Assembly (NCBI GenBank): GCA_002381225.1
Contig: DFSS01000045.1
Span: forward strand, 10,457 to 25,442
Length of the DNA: 14,986 nt
Origin: Flavobacteriales bacterium UBA3431
GTDB lineage: Bacteria > Bacteroidota > Bacteroidia > Flavobacteriales > Schleiferiaceae
Direction of reading: 5' to 3'
A model generated the notes under the pieces. It was not told where the DNA came from and made no database searches. It saw only the letters and a program-made list of their open reading frames with translations. A program made the translations under genes and the position numbers. This document shows, in pieces, positions 14,556-14,986 of this stretch. How positions within the stretch are numbered: the first letter of the stretch is position 1; every line of letters starts with the position of its first letter.

Positions 14556-14588
14556 GTACCTTGAGAAGTAGTCTAACCACAAAGGTAC
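14556..14588. repeat. 7-bp inverted repeat in the proS-lipoprotein divergent gap
   Basis: GTACCTT (14556-14562) and AAGGTAC (14582-14588) are perfect inverted arms separated by 19 bases. The right arm overlaps the proS -7 box; the left arm reads TACCTTGA on the plus strand, a weak -7-like sequence for the lipoprotein gene. It may be paired divergent promoter elements or an operator. Confidence 0.4.
14580..14587 (-). promoter_or_regulatory. proS: Candidate -7 promoter element for proS
   Basis: TACCTTTG on the minus strand matches TAnnTTTG exactly, giving a likely leader of about 37 bases before the proS ATG. No good TTG is visible at the -33 distance. Confidence 0.5.
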
Positions 14589-14594
14589 TTCGGA

Positions 14595-14986
14595 ATGCGC
14601 TACTCCTTTTTATCCCTTTTCGCTTTGGCCGCCCTAGCTGCGTGCACCTCCGTCGACCGCCGAAGCCTCGCGGACTACGACGATGGCATCTACTCATGGG
14701 ATCCCTATCCCGAGTCAGGTGGTTATGGGTATTCCAGTGGGGGTTCACGTGCTTCTTCCCAAGGCTACGCCTACTATGGGGATGACGGTTACAACGATGG
14801 ATACGAAGACGGATACGAGGATGCCTTTTACACGTTTAACGGCCCCTATGCGAGTCCCTACTTCTCCTACCGCCCGCGGCATCGCCGTTGGGACTATCCG
14901 CAATTTCAATACTTCCCCTCCTACTATTATGGCTACAATAGCCCCTACATGTATCCCCCTGGATTCATGCCTTTTGGTGGATTTGG
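14595..14986 (+). CDS. Tyrosine-rich lipoprotein, N-terminal part (runs off the right edge)
   Basis: The first 130 codons of an open frame with no stop before the window ends. Residues 1-17 are a lipoprotein signal peptide: MRYSF, a hydrophobic core and the lipobox LAAC with the lipidated cysteine at C17. It should be exported by Sec and anchored in an outer or inner membrane. The mature part is low in complexity and very rich in Tyr, Gly, Pro, Ser and Asp. It includes a short acidic repeat DGYNDGYEDGYED near residues 76-88 and later YYYGYNSPYMYPPGF-type runs. I do not recognise a catalytic domain; an envelope structural or surface role is a guess. It is divergent from proS. The start at 14595 is supported by the signal peptide beginning there. 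Confidence 0.8.
   Translation, partial: MRYSFLSLFALAALAACTSVDRRSLADYDDGIYSWDPYPESGGYGYSSGGSRASSQGYAYYGDDGYNDGYEDGYEDAFYTFNGPYASPYFSYRPRHRRWDYPQFQYFPSYYYGYNSPYMYPPGFMPFGGF

Noticed and set aside
1..14986. CRISPR arrays, insertion sequences, phage or plasmid genes, toxin-antitoxin pairs
   Set aside because: No regularly spaced repeats, transposase, integrase or small paired toxin-antitoxin frames were seen on either strand.

Overview
The window reads as a compact chromosomal segment from a member of the Bacteroidota, probably Flavobacteriales-like, with fairly high G+C for that group. This is inferred from several signs. Exact matches to the Bacteroidota -7 promoter element TAnnTTTG stand before several transcription units, and clear Shine-Dalgarno sequences are not obvious. 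A fused isobutyryl-CoA mutase (IcmF), an archaeal/eukaryotic-type prolyl-tRNA synthetase, a DUF3822-rsmD pair and a polysaccharide deacetylase of the type common in this phylum are all present. I see no insertion sequence, phage gene, CRISPR array or integrase, and no gene-free stretch over about 175 bases.

Layout. Positions 1-3119 (minus) hold a RecD-like helicase, a YjjG-type HAD nucleotidase (ATGA overlap) and the N-terminal third of icmF behind its own likely promoter. Positions 3180-5090 (plus) hold a membrane-anchored hypothetical protein, a DUF3822 protein and rsmD, almost without gaps. A perfect terminator-like hairpin sits in the first codons of the DUF3822 gene. Then come rdgB (minus) and an SLC13/DASS carboxylate transporter (plus), whose start codons overlap in CATG. 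The transporter's stop overlaps that of a LysR regulator in TTAA.

Positions 7045-11775 (minus) form one translationally coupled series: radC, a 753-residue fusion of UDP-GlcNAc 2-epimerase with a DUF7033-type polysaccharide deacetylase, a FemAB/GNAT-like acyltransferase, and the LysR regulator. All three junctions are ATGA. The epimerase, deacetylase and acyltransferase could act in sequence on an amino sugar of the cell envelope. This cassette is the most unusual part of the window.

Positions 11894-14536 (minus) are translational housekeeping: proS, a hypothetical protein, tRNA-Glu(UUC) and rpsT, closed by a strong intrinsic terminator. From 14595 the plus strand encodes the start of a tyrosine-rich lipoprotein that runs off the window.

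From 3180 to 11775 only two bases (3819 and 5091) lie outside a coding sequence, so several promoters must be inside neighbouring genes. All functions are read from motifs and family knowledge; no database search was run.
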